Shown here piece after piece: positions 5,106 through 5,166 of a DNA stretch of 5,166 nucleotides. The notes beneath the pieces are model-generated. The model was given only the letters and a program-made list of their open reading frames with translations, searched no databases and was not told the origin of the DNA. A program made the translations under genes and the position numbers. Origin of the DNA: Acidobacteriota bacterium (GTDB lineage Bacteria; Acidobacteriota; UBA6911; JACQSX01). Numbering within the stretch: the stretch's first letter is position 1; every line of letters starts with the position of its first letter. The stretch lies in assembly GCA_016199665.1 (NCBI GenBank), contig JACQGG010000033.1, positions 1 to 5,166 on the forward strand, written 5' to 3'.

Positions 5106-5166
5106 CGCAGAGACACAGAGGTCGCAGAGAATGCGCGGAGGTTTTTTCTCTGCGCCGCCTCTGCGC
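5106..5166. repeat. Inverted array of CGCAGAG heptamers, cut by window end
   Basis: CGCAGAG occurs exactly at 5106-5112 and 5123-5129, with one-base variants at 5114-5120 (CACAGAG) and 5134-5140 (CGCGGAG). The reverse complement CTCTGCG occurs at 5148-5154 and 5159-5165. The best stem is CGCAGAGA 5123-5130 with TCTCTGCG 5147-5154, extended by CAGAGG 5116-5121 with CCTCTG 5158-5163. A run of six T lies in the loop (5142-5147). Similar CGCAGAG-rich palindromes are, from memory, common between genes in several environmental phyla. The right arm continues beyond the window. Confidence 0.75.

Noticed and set aside
5020..5166. ATG frame open for 49 codons to the window end
   Set aside because: It has only a weak GGA upstream, its residues resemble no family I know, and its second half is the CGCAGAG repeat. 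A partial gene cannot be excluded without sequence beyond 5166.
5106..5166. CRISPR array at the right end
   Set aside because: The repeated unit is only 7 bp, spacing is 8-11 bp, and the copies invert. There are no CRISPR-like repeats and spacers, and no cas genes.

Overview
The window is a GC-rich piece of bacterial chromosome, all genes on the plus strand. It looks most like Acidobacteriota or a related soil lineage. The basis is the mix of a YpdA-type flavoprotein, HflX beside Der, an IHF/HU gene followed by a short MerR gene, and spacers full of pyrimidine tracts, long imperfect palindromes and CGCAGAG repeats. This placement is an inference from gene content and style; no marker in the window proves it.

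Layout. Bases 1-120 are low-complexity purine and pyrimidine tracts. Bases 127-286 hold two small dyads, a good sigma70-type promoter and a complete tRNA-Val(CAC) with its CCA encoded. Bases 287-649 have no credible gene but are highly structured: a nested imperfect palindrome of 176 bp (303-478), a second inverted repeat with internal direct repeats (482-536), and another pyrimidine tract (568-618). Then come ypdA-like (650-1648), hflX (1722-2813), der (2816-4132), an ihfA/HU-like gene (4194-4460) and a MerR-family regulator (4471-4929). The last 237 bp are intergenic and end in an inverted array of CGCAGAG heptamers cut by the window edge.

How the genes relate. hflX and der are 2 nt apart and probably translationally coupled. 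Both encode GTPases acting on the large ribosomal subunit or whole ribosome (splitting/rescue and 50S assembly). The ihf and merR genes form a second small unit. It has its own promoter (TTGACT-N17-TATCAT) overlapping the der stop codon and a clear GGAGG ribosome site. ypdA is a separate redox gene, probably for recycling a low-molecular-weight disulfide.

The coding part is mostly ordinary housekeeping, and I see no convincing new multi-gene system. The points most worth a second look are the composite palindromic element after the tRNA, the altered GTP-binding motifs in the first G domain of Der (TKVD and DCGG), an HflX without the C-terminal domain, and a YpdA-like protein lacking the cysteine proposed as catalytic in Firmicutes.
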